From Leptospira sp. WS60.C2 (lineage in GTDB: Bacteria; Spirochaetota; Leptospiria; Leptospirales; Leptospiraceae): a stretch of 64,000 nucleotides of DNA. The translations under genes and the position numbers were made by a program. The stretch covers positions 682,001 through 746,000 of the forward strand of contig NZ_CP162133.1 of NCBI RefSeq assembly GCF_040833955.1, read 5' to 3'. The notes beneath the pieces are model-generated. The model was not told where the DNA came from. It worked only from the letters and a program-made list of their open reading frames with translations, and did no database searches. Below are positions 26,248-36,567 of this stretch, piece after piece (position 1 is the stretch's first letter; each line of letters begins with the position of its first letter).

Positions 26248-27315
26248 TTAGGCAAGGTTTTTTCTCATGACCCAAATCCAGAGAATTCCATACAAACAGA
26301 GAGAAAGTAAAAACAATCCAAAGAAGATCGAAAGTTTTTCCCATGCTTGTTGTTGCAAAAAAAAGTGAAGGCAACACACAATTCCGTTAAAGAATGAGAA
26401 GACCAGGAGGGATCCCACTTTACCAAACTGTGTCTCGGTGAGTTTCTGATAGATGTGTTCTCTATGTGCTTGGAAGAGGTGTTTTTTTTGGAAGAACCGT
26501 TTGATTAATATGGTGATTCCATCGATCCAAAAGAACGGAAATAGATAAAAGTAATCAGTGACATCCCAAAGAATGGGGTCCGCTTGTGTGTGGTTTTGGT
26601 AGAGCAACGGGAGAAACAAAACAAAAAAACCAAGTGCCAGTGATCCACTGTCGCCCATAAATAATTTTGCTTTTGGAAAATTGTAAAAGATAAATCCAAA
26701 CATGGAAAGAAACAAAATGGCGTACAAATTGTATCCTAAGTTTGGTTTGAAGTAAAAATTTGGCAGAACAAAACCTAAAGAAACGTAACAAATGGCAAAG
26801 GTGGTTACTATATACCAATCCATTCCATCCATAAAGTTAACCAAGTTGATTCCAAAGACTAAAAAGACGGTGAGAAAGAGAATTTGACCAATGTATGGAA
26901 AAGACACGAAACCAAAAAAACTTAGATTAGGTTGAATGCCCCACAAACAGAAGAAGGCAATTCCCAATTCTAAAACCAATCTGAGCTTTGGCGTTAAATG
27001 GTATAAATCATCGATAAAACCTAAGATTGAAAAAATGAATACACCAGCTAACAATAAATAAAGGCTTTCGTTCGGGGCGATGCTTAAGGGGACTTCCTTC
27101 CCAGTTGTCTCTAAGGGAAAAAAAAGATAAAACAGAGTCGAGATGAGAAACAGAGGGATAAAAAACATGCCACCGGATTTTTTTGTGACAGTGTCATGCA
27201 AACTCCGTTCATTGGGCACATCTTTCACTCCAAATCGAGAATGTACATAAAATCTGTGTAAAAAAAGGCTAAAGATGCCCAGAAAGAGGAAGGAAATGGG
27301 AAAAAAAGGAACCAT
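26248..27315 (-). CDS. WecA/TagO-like undecaprenyl-phosphate phosphosugar transferase
   Basis: This 355-residue polytopic membrane enzyme (glycosyltransferase family 4, MraY superfamily) transfers a sugar-1-phosphate from a UDP-sugar to undecaprenyl phosphate, starting a surface polysaccharide. Motifs are VPNERSLHDTVTKKSGGMFF, ILGFIDDLYHLTPKLRLVLE with the catalytic Asp pair, NLVNFMDGMDW and KLFMGDSGSLALGF. RAHREHIYQKL near residue 295 is the His-rich loop. It heads a two-gene minus-strand unit with the PopT-like gene. The divergent dapA starts 77 bases away. Which sugar it uses cannot be read from the sequence. Confidence 0.92.
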   Translation of the reverse strand: MVPFFPISFLFLGIFSLFLHRFYVHSRFGVKDVPNERSLHDTVTKKSGGMFFIPLFLISTLFYLFFPLETTGKEVPLSIAPNESLYLLLAGVFIFSILGFIDDLYHLTPKLRLVLELGIAFFCLWGIQPNLSFFGFVSFPYIGQILFLTVFLVFGINLVNFMDGMDWYIVTTFAICYVSLGFVLPNFYFKPNLGYNLYAILFLSMFGFIFYNFPKAKLFMGDSGSLALGFFVLFLPLLYQNHTQADPILWDVTDYFYLFPFFWIDGITILIKRFFQKKHLFQAHREHIYQKLTETQFGKVGSLLVFSFFNGIVCCLHFFLQQQAWEKLSIFFGLFLLSLCLYGILWIWVMRKNLA

Positions 27316-27392
27316 TTTCGCAAAGTTTCTCGGAACGGGCTCTTTTGGCAGTTTTTTATTGCAAAATTCCGTCCCTCTTCGATGTTTAATTT

Positions 27393-28277
27393 ATGTTTCA
27401 GGGCGTTTATACCGCGGTCATCACCCCCTTCCGCCAGGGGAAAATCGATTACGATAGTTATTTTAAAATCCTAGAAAACCAGATCCGATCCGGAGTGGCT
27501 GGTGTGGTTCCTTGTGGGACAACGGGAGAATCTCCGACTTTATCTTACGACGAACACAAGGAACTCATCCAAAAAACCGTACAGGTGGTGGCAGGGAAAA
27601 TCCAAGTGATTGCAGGGACAGGATCCAATTCCACAAAGGAGGCGATCGAGCTCACTGAGTCAGCTTGTGACGATGGAGTGGATGGAATTCTCACCGTCAA
27701 TCCTTACTACAACAAACCCACTCAAGAAGGAATGTTCCAACATTTCACAGCAATCGCTAACGTATCTTCTAAACCGGTCATGTTGTACAACATTCCAGGA
27801 AGAACCAATGTTAATTTGTTACCAGAAACTGTCAGCCGTTTGGCGGCTCATCCCAAAATCGCTGCCATCAAAGAAGCAACAGGGGATTTGGGCCAAATGG
27901 CAAAAGTCATTTCACAGTGCCCAGCTGATTTTGATTTATTATCCGGCGATGACAACCTAACACTGCCAGTGCTCTCTATTGGGGGAAAAGGGGTAGTTTC
28001 TGTGGTTTCGAATTTGTTTCCAAGAGCTTGTGTGGATATGGTTTCCTTATACTTACGTGGTGATTTGGAAGCTTCTAAAAAAATCTATTACAAACTCCTT
28101 CCTGTATTTGTGAACGCGTTTATCGAAACAAACCCGATCCCAATCAAAGCTGCTATGAGTTGGTTTGGGTATTGCAGTAACGAACTTAGATTGCCTATGA
28201 CATCGTTATCAGAAGGTTCTGCTTCTGAATCATTTAAAAAAATCGTATTTCAATTAAAAGAGGAAGGCATTGTCTAA
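27393..28277 (+). CDS. dapA: 4-hydroxy-tetrahydrodipicolinate synthase
   Basis: This 294-residue TIM-barrel aldolase condenses pyruvate with aspartate semialdehyde in the lysine/diaminopimelate route. The start [13 protein letters not shown] is typical. Further motifs are [28 protein letters not shown], the catalytic Tyr in [11 protein letters not shown] and the Schiff-base Lys in [10 protein letters not shown]. Length is standard. It is the first gene of dapA-dapB-cdaA-cdaR, and the dapB start lies inside its last codons. It is divergent from the WecA-like gene. Confidence 0.97.
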   Translation: MFQGVYTAVITPFRQGKIDYDSYFKILENQIRSGVAGVVPCGTTGESPTLSYDEHKELIQKTVQVVAGKIQVIAGTGSNSTKEAIELTESACDDGVDGILTVNPYYNKPTQEGMFQHFTAIANVSSKPVMLYNIPGRTNVNLLPETVSRLAAHPKIAAIKEATGDLGQMAKVISQCPADFDLLSGDDNLTLPVLSIGGKGVVSVVSNLFPRACVDMVSLYLRGDLEASKKIYYKLLPVFVNAFIETNPIPIKAAMSWFGYCSNELRLPMTSLSEGSASESFKKIVFQLKEEGIV

Positions 28278-29073
28278 AATCAAAGTAGGTGTAATCGGTG
28301 CTGGGGGAAGGATGGGAAAGGCGATCATCCAAGTTCTTTCCCTTTCCAAAAAATCTGAATTAAGTGCTGCTGTTGTCAGAGAAGGCGCCATTTACGAAGG
28401 GTTTGATTCTGGAAATCACGCAGGCATCAAAGAAACAGGTGTATTGCTATCTTCCAACTTACAAAAAGCATGTGAAGATTCTGATGTTCTCATAGACTTT
28501 AGTACGCACACTGGTTTTGAATCCATTTTAAATACAGCGTTACAAAATAAGAAACCTCTAGTCATCGGAACCACTGGTCTTACCGATTCAGACAAAACTT
28601 TGATTCAATCAGCATCCCAAACGATTCCCATTGTTTTTTCACCAAACATGTCCGTGGGCGTCAATTTACTCTTTAAACTCACAGAGATTGCAGCGAAAGT
28701 TTTACACGAAGATTTTGATATTGAAGTTTTAGACATCCATCATCGGCATAAAAAAGATGCTCCATCTGGTACTGCTATGTATCTAAAGGAAGTTTTGCTC
28801 GGAGCAAGCAAACGAAGTGAAGAAAATGTTATTTATGGACGTCATGGTATGTATCCTGAGCGTGACCAAAAAGAAATTGCCATGCACACAATGCGAGCAG
28901 GTGAGGTGGTAGGCGAACACACTGTTTATTTCTTTAGTCCAGAAGAACGAATCGAGATCACACATCGTGCCCAAGATCGCAAAACGTTTGCTAGTGGTGC
29001 AGTCAAGGCCGCAGAGTTTTTACACGGCAAATCGAAAGGTTTGTACAATATGTTCGATGTTTTAGGGATTTAA
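28270..29073 (+). CDS. dapB: 4-hydroxy-tetrahydrodipicolinate reductase
   Basis: This 267-residue enzyme reduces the DapA product with NAD(P)H. Motifs are [12 protein letters not shown] at the N-terminus, [28 protein letters not shown], and the catalytic [13 protein letters not shown]. The start is TTG 28270 (TTG-TCT-AAA), preceded by GAGGAAGG and overlapping the dapA end by eight bases. An atypical start together with the overlap points to translational coupling. The next gene follows after one base. Confidence 0.96.
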   Translation: MSKIKVGVIGAGGRMGKAIIQVLSLSKKSELSAAVVREGAIYEGFDSGNHAGIKETGVLLSSNLQKACEDSDVLIDFSTHTGFESILNTALQNKKPLVIGTTGLTDSDKTLIQSASQTIPIVFSPNMSVGVNLLFKLTEIAAKVLHEDFDIEVLDIHHRHKKDAPSGTAMYLKEVLLGASKRSEENVIYGRHGMYPERDQKEIAMHTMRAGEVVGEHTVYFFSPEERIEITHRAQDRKTFASGAVKAAEFLHGKSKGLYNMFDVLGI

Positions 29074-29074
29074 A

Positions 29075-29905
29075 TTGGATTTTTTTCGAGGACTATATAT
29101 CATCCCATGGAGTAAGAATTATATCTCCATCAGTTTGGATGTCCTCATTGTTGCATTTTTAATTTATAAAACATATACAACTTTACGAAGAACCAGAGGA
29201 ATTCAACTCCTACTTGGCGTTGGTATCATTTGGATTTCTGGTAGTTTGGCGGAATACTTAGGATTTGAATTACTGGAATGGATCCTTACCAATATACGAC
29301 CAGCACTTGTTTTTGCCATCATTGTCTTGTTACAACCTGAACTCCGCAGGCTCACTGGTGATTTAGCAAGAATTCGACTCTTACGATTGTTCTTTCTAAA
29401 ACCTTCTTTTGATTTGGATCCAATTGTGGAGGCCGTTCGTGCCATGTCGCAAGAGAAAGTTGGATCCATCATCGTACTAGTGAAAGACATCAGTCTCAAG
29501 GATATTTCGGAAAATGCAGTGCCCATGGATTCGATTGTCACTTCAGAAATTTTGCAGACAGTATTCTTTAAAAATTCACCTCTTCATGACGGTGCTGTGA
29601 TCATCGAACAAAATCGCATTGTCTGTGCGGCTTCTTATTTGCCGATGAGTAGTTCAGTTGAAATTTCTACCTTAGGGGCAAGGCATCGTTCAGCTTTAGG
29701 ATTATCAGAAGAAACAGATGCCATCATCATTGTCACTTCTGAAGAAACGGGAGACATTACCATTTGTTATGAAGGTGAAATGATCCATCCTGTGAAACCT
29801 TTGGAATTGAAGGCACTAGTGAGTGGCCTAATGTCTGGGAATAAAAGAGTAAAAGAAGAATCGCAGAGAAAAACCAAAGACAAAGATTCCGGAGTCATTA
29901 TATGA
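29075..29905 (+). CDS. cdaA: Diadenylate cyclase CdaA (c-di-AMP synthesis)
   Basis: This 276-residue membrane enzyme makes c-di-AMP from two ATP. Hydrophobic segments lie in the first 95 residues (ISLDVLIVAFLIY, GIQLLLGVGIIWISGSL, LVFAIIVLLQPELRR). A DAC domain follows with the catalytic HDGAVII and ARHRSALGLSEETDAI. The start is TTG 29075, one base after the dapB stop. Its ATGA overlap with the downstream cdaR-like gene matches the conserved cdaA-cdaR pairing. Linkage to dapA/dapB fits a role in cell-wall and osmotic homeostasis. Confidence 0.94.
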   Translation: MDFFRGLYIIPWSKNYISISLDVLIVAFLIYKTYTTLRRTRGIQLLLGVGIIWISGSLAEYLGFELLEWILTNIRPALVFAIIVLLQPELRRLTGDLARIRLLRLFFLKPSFDLDPIVEAVRAMSQEKVGSIIVLVKDISLKDISENAVPMDSIVTSEILQTVFFKNSPLHDGAVIIEQNRIVCAASYLPMSSSVEISTLGARHRSALGLSEETDAIIIVTSEETGDITICYEGEMIHPVKPLELKALVSGLMSGNKRVKEESQRKTKDKDSGVII

Positions 29906-30948
29906 TTTTGAAATTGTTTGGAAAATTGGTTCGCAACTGGAAAGCAAAACTTGTATCGCTCATCATTGCTAGTATCTTTTATGTGAACTTGCAAAATTCA
30001 AAGGTTCTAATCAAAACTGTAAATGTTCCGATCGACTATCCAAAGTTATCCGGAAATTTAAGTTATTCTAAAAACCCTGAAAAGACCATCCCTGTGCGAG
30101 TGGAAGGTTTGAAAGACGTCGTAAACTATTACTCACAGTTTATGAAAGCAGTGATTGATCCTGAAGATGTACAGTTAGGTGTCACAGAAGTGCCTATTAA
30201 AAAAATTGTGGGTGTTCCAAGCGGTGTGAAAGTCACCAAACTCAAAAAAACGGTTCCTGTTGAAATTGAATCCCGGGGACTAAAAGTTGTTCCTCTAGAG
30301 GTTGTGTTTGAAGGAAATCCACCCGCTAACTTTGAAAAGTTGACCCAAATTTTAAGTCCTCAAAAAGTGACCCTAAGTGGAAAACCCCAAGATTTAGAGA
30401 AAATAAACAAAGTAGTGTTACCAGAAATTTCACTCGTCGATCGAAAGGAACCATTTGCTAAAACCGTAAAAATTCCAGATTTACCGAAAGGTGTTACTGT
30501 CCTAGGTTCTCGTGATGTAACGGTAAATGTAAATATCATTCCACTCTCTTATAAAACGGGTGAACAAACGGCGGCAGGGATTCCTATCGTTTGTGCTGGT
30601 TTGGATCCAAAATTAGATGCAGAGCTTTCTGAAGAACAAGTCGCAATTCGTTACTTTTCCCTAAAACCAATTCGGTCGGCCCAAATCCTAACAGGAATTA
30701 CCGCGCAAGTTCCATGTAATTATATCTTTGATCCCATTAAAAATAAGATTGTACCGGAACTACAACCACAAGTCGCCAAAGTCCGGGTGATCAAAAACAA
30801 GGATTTAAAAGGGATCGAAATTTTACAAATTAACCCAGAAAAAATTGAGATTCGATATAAGGTGAAAGAACAGAATATTGATTCGGATCCTACCGAGGAT
30901 GGAACAGGAATGGAAGGGCCGACACCGACACCTTCCGACCGATCTTAA
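29902..30948 (+). CDS. cdaR: CdaR/YbbR-domain protein, probable CdaA regulator
   Basis: This 348-residue protein has one N-terminal membrane anchor (KLVSLIIASIFYVNLQN) and a series of extracytoplasmic YbbR-like beta repeats. Recurrent units include VPIDYPKLSGNL, VEGLKDVVNYY, KVTLSGKPQDLEKINKV and VTVNVNIIPL. CdaR proteins bind CdaA and tune c-di-AMP synthesis. It overlaps cdaA by four bases. The C-terminal tail is acidic and Pro/Thr-rich (GMEGPTPTPSDRS). It is the last gene of the dap-cda unit, and the next gene is convergent with it. Confidence 0.88.
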   Translation: MILKLFGKLVRNWKAKLVSLIIASIFYVNLQNSKVLIKTVNVPIDYPKLSGNLSYSKNPEKTIPVRVEGLKDVVNYYSQFMKAVIDPEDVQLGVTEVPIKKIVGVPSGVKVTKLKKTVPVEIESRGLKVVPLEVVFEGNPPANFEKLTQILSPQKVTLSGKPQDLEKINKVVLPEISLVDRKEPFAKTVKIPDLPKGVTVLGSRDVTVNVNIIPLSYKTGEQTAAGIPIVCAGLDPKLDAELSEEQVAIRYFSLKPIRSAQILTGITAQVPCNYIFDPIKNKIVPELQPQVAKVRVIKNKDLKGIEILQINPEKIEIRYKVKEQNIDSDPTEDGTGMEGPTPTPSDRS

Positions 30949-31017
30949 ACTAAACTCCAACATGTAAAAAACGCTCAATTATGAAACGCATTTGAATCAT
31001 GCTCTTTGGTTCGGTTT

Positions 31018-31914
31018 CTATTTTAAAAATTCATAAATTTCTTTAAAACTTTCTTCAGGATTCTCCCACATTGGATAGTGGCCAATGTTTGACCAACGAA
31101 TCAGCTTCTTGTTTTTGATGGGAAGTTTTTCAATTTCATCCGCCAAATGTTTGCCACTAACAGGATCTACTTCTCCATTGATGAATAAAAGTGGAACATC
31201 TGTTTGAAGAAGTGCATTTTTCCATCGGTCTCCATGTACCCTTCTTTCTGCGATATACTTTAAGAGTTTATGTGGAATCAAAACTTTATTAGGATATGTG
31301 ATTAACTTCCAAAGTATCGAAATTTCTTTTTCAGTAGGTTTTGTATCTTTCCCAAAAACATCACTAAAGGCTACTCCGAATTTTTTTTCATCATAGAACT
31401 TCGCTAAAATTGCACCTAAGACTGGTGTGGCGAGTAGTTTTTGTTTGAATGTGGGTCTGTGCAGATGAGGGAAAAGTCCTCCGTTAAAAAAGACAGCACC
31501 ATCAATCTCGTATTTTCGTTCTGGTCGTTCTAAGTGTCTTGCAAGTATTTCTTGTCCTACACTCACCGCATAATCATGGAAAACAAATTTAACACGTTTT
31601 AGTGCATTTTTTTCAATGAAAGACTCTATGATATCAGTTTGTTCCATCAGAGTATAATTGTGTTTTAGTGGTTTGGAAGAATAACCAAAACCTAAGAAGT
31701 CGATTGCGATTGTATTAAAGTATCTTGTTAAACCATTAAAAATTTTTGAGTAGTCCCATGACGAAGTGGGGAACCCATGTAACAAGATTAAGTTCTGTCC
31801 TCTACCTTCTTGAATATAAAAGATTTGAAATTTTTTATATTCAAAGAATTTACCTGCGGCCAACCATTCTGTAGCGTTCTTTTTTGGAAAATTAAGATCT
31901 AACATATCCGACAT
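31018..31914 (-). CDS. Alpha/beta hydrolase, MEST-like
   Basis: This hydrolase has about 298 residues. The oxyanion region is LLHGFPTSSWDYSKIF, followed by IDFLGFGYSSKP. The nucleophile elbow is FVFHDYAVSVGQEIL, which has Asp where lipases have Ser, as in epoxide hydrolases and haloalkane dehalogenases. NGGLFPHLHRP and NGEVDPVSGKH followed by SNIGHYPMWENP closely recall the MEST (mesoderm-specific transcript) family from memory. The substrate is unknown. The frame opens at TTG 31941, but ATG 31914 or 31905 is likelier. It is divergent from the adenylate cyclase gene. Confidence 0.82.
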   Translation of the reverse strand: MSDMLDLNFPKKNATEWLAAGKFFEYKKFQIFYIQEGRGQNLILLHGFPTSSWDYSKIFNGLTRYFNTIAIDFLGFGYSSKPLKHNYTLMEQTDIIESFIEKNALKRVKFVFHDYAVSVGQEILARHLERPERKYEIDGAVFFNGGLFPHLHRPTFKQKLLATPVLGAILAKFYDEKKFGVAFSDVFGKDTKPTEKEISILWKLITYPNKVLIPHKLLKYIAERRVHGDRWKNALLQTDVPLLFINGEVDPVSGKHLADEIEKLPIKNKKLIRWSNIGHYPMWENPEESFKEIYEFLK

Positions 31915-31991
31915 AGCACAACAATTCGGGAAGTGAGTCAAATAGAAGAATTTGCTATTTTCTCAATATTTTAGAGCCGATCTTATATAGG

Positions 31992-34553
31992 ATGGATTCT
32001 TATTCTCTTATCTATTTTCAAAAGCCAGAGGGAGTGATATCCAATTGGGAATATTTCTGGTACCAAATTCCCTATGGGGCTCCAGGAATTTTAACTTTTG
32101 TTGTTGGTTTATTTTTAAGTTATTTCGCCTTTCAAAAATTTCGCAATTCCAAAGAGGAAAATCGTTTCTTTCACTTAAACCTGACCATTTCATTTATTAG
32201 TTTTGGATGTGTGGGTCTTGTTCTCACCACTAGAGCATGGATTCAAGACGTACACACGCTTGTTATCTGGAATGACTTATTGTATTTTTTAGTCGCTCCC
32301 CTTGCACCCACTGCCTTTTATTTGGCTTATCATATGACGGGAAAGCAGAGTAAACTATTGTTATACTACTCTTATGTCTGTTGGTTTGCCAGTTTTGTAC
32401 TTTATATAGGTGTGATATTAGGAAAAGGATTCGAAACCACCGTCTTCGAGTTTCCCTTTGGAAAATACCCGAGAGGGAGTGCGTTTGTTCGTCCTTGGGG
32501 AATACTTGCCCCATTAGGATATTTTTTACTTATCTTACCTTCTTTTATCAGACACTATCAATACATTCGCAAACATTACCATTTAACACTATTTCATGGA
32601 GTGAATTTGTTGTTCTTGTTAACAACCTTAAATGCTCCAAGTATATTAGGATTCAAAGTATATCCTGGTGGATTTTTTTTGTTCATTCCGATGTTACTCG
32701 TTGCTTACGGAGTGTTTCGTTCTGACTTCTTTGATGTGAACGAACTTCTATTTCAAAAGAATGGAATGTTTTATTTTCTTTTTGCTCTTTTGTCTTTTGT
32801 GCTTATTTTTATCTCCTTTGGTGTTTCTTTTGGTTTATCTCCGGACGCATATGAATCTGCGAAGTGGTATCCATGGGGGATTCCTCCACTTATCTCTGTG
32901 TTCGGTGCTGTATTTTTATCGATCATAGTCGCAGGGGCAAATCCATCAGCAAGGATCAACCAACTTTGTGCGTTTGCACTCATCCTAACTGGCTTTTACG
33001 TAATTCAGTCTGTTCCTTTGAAATTAAACATTTCCTATGTAGTGCAACTTAGGATTTCCCAAATGACTTTTGTGGCTTTTGCATTTGCACCAAGCATTAT
33101 GGTGCGACTCGTATTTGAAGCCATTGGTCAGAAGTCTCCAATATGGATCAAATGGATTGATGCACTTTGTATCACTGCTGCAATTTTATCTCCTTCGCCA
33201 TATTTGTTTATTGGATATTATGATTATCCTTGGTCTCGAGTGCATCATGGTGGCCCGGCAGAATTACTTGTTGGAATCAACGGAGCGATTGCTTTACTTT
33301 TAGTCTTATATTCTTTTTTACGAAACAAAGGTTACACCAACTTTGCTTCAAAGTGGATCATTGGCTCCTTCCTTTTGTCGGCTTTGTTGTTACTTGCAGC
33401 ACTACTTCCAAGCCATGGGTTTCCCGTGTATCCGATAGCCGATTTTCAATTCATTCCAGCGTTTTTACTCGGTTATGCGGTGCTTAGACATGGAGCTTTA
33501 TCTTTGGAGGGAAGAACCATTCAATTAAGCCAACGTTTGGCAAATCTAGGTCTCATCACGATGGCAATTGCTGCTATTTTGTATTTTCCTTTAATTCGAG
33601 AACAATATGGTGTGGGGGAGTCTGCCTTTCATTTAACTATGATTGTATTGCCTCTAGTTCTTTTCAATTATTTGGTGATTTACATCATGTCGAGACCACT
33701 CGCAGAGGAACTTGATATCAGTTATTTTTTGTTGGATTTAGAAAAGCAAAAAGCAGATGAAGAAAGAGAAAAAGCACTGATCGCTCAAGACAAAGCAGAA
33801 GAGGCAAGGGAAGAGTCAGAAAAACTTCTTTTAAACATTTTACCCTACAAGGTAGCTCAAGAGCTTAAAACGAAGGGAAGCGTCAATCCAGTTCGTTTTG
33901 ATAAGGCGACTGTACTGTTCACAGACTTTAAAGGTTTCACCAAAGTTGCTGAAGGGATGGACGAACAAAGTCTAATTGAGGAACTCGATGCTTGTTTCAC
34001 TCAGTTTGATGAAATTATCCTTCGTAATAATTTGGAAAAATTAAAAACCATTGGCGACAGTTATATGTGTGCTGGTGGGTTGCCTGTAGAAAATCGAACA
34101 AGTGCAATTGATGCTTGTTTGGCGGCACTCGAAATCCAAAGTTTTATGAACCAATTGAAAGAAATCAAAACTGCCTTAAATCTTCCATTTTGGGAGTTAC
34201 GTCTTGGGATTCATACAGGTCCTGTTGTAGCAGGGGTGGTGGGACGATTTAAGTTTGCCTATGATATTTGGGGCGACACAGTGAATACTGCCTCTCGCAT
34301 GGAATCGGCTGGTGAGACAGGGAAAATCAATATCTCAAAAGAAACCTATGAACTTGTGAAGTATTTTTTTGTCACGGAGTATCGTGGCAAAGTCCATGGG
34401 AAAAATAAAGGGGATTTGGATATGTATTTTGTTCATCGCCTAAGGCCTCGTTATTCGCAAGACCCAGACGGAAAGGCACCTAACCAATACTTCCGAGAAC
34501 TGTATTCTCGGATTTCTCGTGGTGCCAATATTCGTTGGAAAAAAGAATCCTAA
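31992..34553 (+). CDS. Polytopic membrane class III adenylate cyclase
   Basis: This 853-residue protein makes cAMP. The first 600 residues hold a dozen or more membrane helices in two blocks; the early part resembles the multi-helix sensor region of bacterial kinases. A coiled coil (KQKADEEREKALIAQDKAEE) leads to a catalytic domain at about 630-815. Metal-binding Asp residues are in VLFTDFKGFT and IGDSY, the adenine-selecting Lys in KLKTIGD, and the late Asp, Asn and Arg in DIWGDTVNTASRMES. This Lys/Asp pair indicates ATP, not GTP. No cAMP receptor is adjacent. Its stop lies 27 bases from the convergent fliF stop. Confidence 0.92.
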   Translation: MDSYSLIYFQKPEGVISNWEYFWYQIPYGAPGILTFVVGLFLSYFAFQKFRNSKEENRFFHLNLTISFISFGCVGLVLTTRAWIQDVHTLVIWNDLLYFLVAPLAPTAFYLAYHMTGKQSKLLLYYSYVCWFASFVLYIGVILGKGFETTVFEFPFGKYPRGSAFVRPWGILAPLGYFLLILPSFIRHYQYIRKHYHLTLFHGVNLLFLLTTLNAPSILGFKVYPGGFFLFIPMLLVAYGVFRSDFFDVNELLFQKNGMFYFLFALLSFVLIFISFGVSFGLSPDAYESAKWYPWGIPPLISVFGAVFLSIIVAGANPSARINQLCAFALILTGFYVIQSVPLKLNISYVVQLRISQMTFVAFAFAPSIMVRLVFEAIGQKSPIWIKWIDALCITAAILSPSPYLFIGYYDYPWSRVHHGGPAELLVGINGAIALLLVLYSFLRNKGYTNFASKWIIGSFLLSALLLLAALLPSHGFPVYPIADFQFIPAFLLGYAVLRHGALSLEGRTIQLSQRLANLGLITMAIAAILYFPLIREQYGVGESAFHLTMIVLPLVLFNYLVIYIMSRPLAEELDISYFLLDLEKQKADEEREKALIAQDKAEEAREESEKLLLNILPYKVAQELKTKGSVNPVRFDKATVLFTDFKGFTKVAEGMDEQSLIEELDACFTQFDEIILRNNLEKLKTIGDSYMCAGGLPVENRTSAIDACLAALEIQSFMNQLKEIKTALNLPFWELRLGIHTGPVVAGVVGRFKFAYDIWGDTVNTASRMESAGETGKINISKETYELVKYFFVTEYRGKVHGKNKGDLDMYFVHRLRPRYSQDPDGKAPNQYFRELYSRISRGANIRWKKES

Positions 34554-34580
34554 CTATTCCTTATAAAAGTCTTGGGTACT

Positions 34581-36281
34581 TTACGTCTGCTCCTCTTCTG
34601 CAAGCCATGTACGTAGTAACTGTGCCACATCCTCTGGTTTTTCTTTTGCGAGGTTGATCGCGTTTTCGAGAAGCTCGCGTCTGAGTTTTTCGTCGAGGGA
34701 GAGTTCGACTTCTGCTCCCCCTTCGTCCATCACACGAAGAGCTGCTTCCCTCATCATTTGTTGTTGGGCAGCAAGTTCTTCTTCTCTGAGTCTTCTTCTT
34801 CTTGCGATTTCTTTTTTGATCGCACGATACACCAAAATGGCAAGGATGAGTAAGATCAGAATGATAAGAGATGCAATCACCATATTTCGGATGGCACGTT
34901 GTCTTTGAAATTCTTCATCTTCTAATCGGAATTGTTCAGTCCTGTCTTTTGGAATGGTGATAACACTGATTTGGTCACCACGGGATCTTGTATAACCAAT
35001 TGCCGCTTCTAAGTTTTTACGAATGAGTTTTAAGTCTTGTTCGGCGACAGGAATGTATTTACGATCATAACCCATTCCATCTTCTCGTTCCTTTCGTTCC
35101 CAAACTCCATCCACAACCACCGATAAACCGATTTTTTCGATTTTCCAAGGTTGGCGTTTGATGTCTTTCACTCGTTTGTTAAATTCGTAGTTATTGATAT
35201 TTTCGTCTTTGGAATACTCAGCTTTTTGGTAGTCTGTATCTTTGTAACCAGGAGGAAGGTTTGGTTCTGTACCTGCTGGTCCATCGGGTGTAAAACCTCT
35301 TCCTTTAAAGGATTCCTTTGTTTCCTTGGAAGATACTTTCAACGAGTATCCATCTACCAGTTTACGCTCGTTATAAGGTGTATCAGGGTTATCTTCTTCT
35401 GCAACCACTGGTAGTACTTCGTTTTCTGTTAAGGATTCTTGGTCCCAGTTAAAAGAATATTCAAAACGAGTGATGTCCACTCGGTCTTCCCCACCTAAGT
35501 ACCAACGTAAGGTATTTCGGATGTCGATGAGGCGTTTGACACGTTCCTCTTCTTCGATTCTAAGTTTTTCTTGGACAATTCTTAATTCTAATCGTTCTTT
35601 TTCTAAGTCTTCTTCAAAGTCAGAAATGATTTTCCCATCGGGATCAGCCACACTTACGTTTTCTGGTTTGAGTTTAGGAACGGCTCTTGCCACTAAGTTC
35701 ACAATCCCTTTGATTTCTTTTTTGCTAATGCCTTCTACCCCTGGTCGAAAGTGTAAGATCACACTGGCTTTGACAGGATAGGAGTTAGATTCAAACAAAT
35801 CGCCTTCAGGGATCGCAATGTTGACATCTGCTTTTTCAATGGGGCGTAAGGTGTTAAGCGACTTTTCGATCGCACCCTTTAAGGCTCTATACTTTTTGAT
35901 GTCTTTGTCGAATTGAGTTTCTGTAAATTTTTCTATATCAAAGAGTTCCCAACCTGTGACACCCGCTGGGATCAAATTCTCTTGTGCTAACTTAGTAACA
36001 ATTTCCTGTCTTTGCTCTGGATCGACTGTGATGACACTGGTATCACTGGAACCATAGGAATACCCGAGAGCATCTAACTTTTTTGTGACTTCGGAGAAGT
36101 CTTTGGTATCCAAATCTTTAAAGAGAACCACTCGGTTTCTTTGGGAAGAGACATTGGAGAGGATGATGATGGCCACCACAACCACAGCAAGCACCCCACC
36201 CAAAATCATTTTTTTGGTTTTGTCGAGTTTGTTGAATAACTCTTTTAGATTATCAAGGATCTTTTGCAGTGGTTCAGGCAT
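34581..36281 (-). CDS. fliF: Flagellar MS-ring protein FliF
   Basis: This protein has about 566 residues and forms the membrane ring of the flagellar motor. The N-terminal helix is [20 protein letters not shown]. The YscJ/FliF ring-building domains follow ([50 protein letters not shown]), then the long periplasmic part. A second helix ([20 protein letters not shown]) precedes an acidic cytoplasmic tail ([18 protein letters not shown]) that binds FliG. ATG 36281 (MPEPLQKIL) is chosen; GAGG lies eight bases upstream. No fliG follows here: the next gene downstream is convergent. Confidence 0.96.
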   Translation of the reverse strand: MPEPLQKILDNLKELFNKLDKTKKMILGGVLAVVVVAIIILSNVSSQRNRVVLFKDLDTKDFSEVTKKLDALGYSYGSSDTSVITVDPEQRQEIVTKLAQENLIPAGVTGWELFDIEKFTETQFDKDIKKYRALKGAIEKSLNTLRPIEKADVNIAIPEGDLFESNSYPVKASVILHFRPGVEGISKKEIKGIVNLVARAVPKLKPENVSVADPDGKIISDFEEDLEKERLELRIVQEKLRIEEEERVKRLIDIRNTLRWYLGGEDRVDITRFEYSFNWDQESLTENEVLPVVAEEDNPDTPYNERKLVDGYSLKVSSKETKESFKGRGFTPDGPAGTEPNLPPGYKDTDYQKAEYSKDENINNYEFNKRVKDIKRQPWKIEKIGLSVVVDGVWERKEREDGMGYDRKYIPVAEQDLKLIRKNLEAAIGYTRSRGDQISVITIPKDRTEQFRLEDEEFQRQRAIRNMVIASLIILILLILAILVYRAIKKEIARRRRLREEELAAQQQMMREAALRVMDEGGAEVELSLDEKLRRELLENAINLAKEKPEDVAQLLRTWLAEEEQT

Positions 36282-36465
36282 AGTTCGGGCCTCATCGAGA
36301 TTTGAGACATAATGCCATGAATTCGCTGAAATGTACAAGTACTTTTCTGGGGGATGCAGAAATTACCGCGTCAGTCTACCGAATCACTCGTTTGCAAATG
36401 GCTTCCCGCTAGAGTCAATAGATCTTCCGAAAGAGTCGTCTGTCATACTTTTTCCACCCATGCAA

Positions 36466-36529
36466 AATTCTAAAAAACTGGTTCGTCCATCCTAAAATTA
36501 GAATTGGAACTTCATTCTTTCTTAGAATT
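36466..36529. promoter_or_regulatory. Three TTAGAATT motifs in divergent fliF/MBL promoter region
   Basis: AATTCTAA occurs at 36466-36473, and its inverse TTAGAATT at 36498-36505 and again at 36522-36529. The gap between fliF (start 36281) and the hydrolase (start 36568) is 286 bases and contains no gene. Repeated 8-mers with centre spacings of 32 and 24 bases could be regulator sites, but AT-rich 8-mers recur by chance. Confidence 0.3.
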
Positions 36530-36567
36530 TCAGCTGACAAAGTGATTTTTGATCGGAGAGTATCGGT

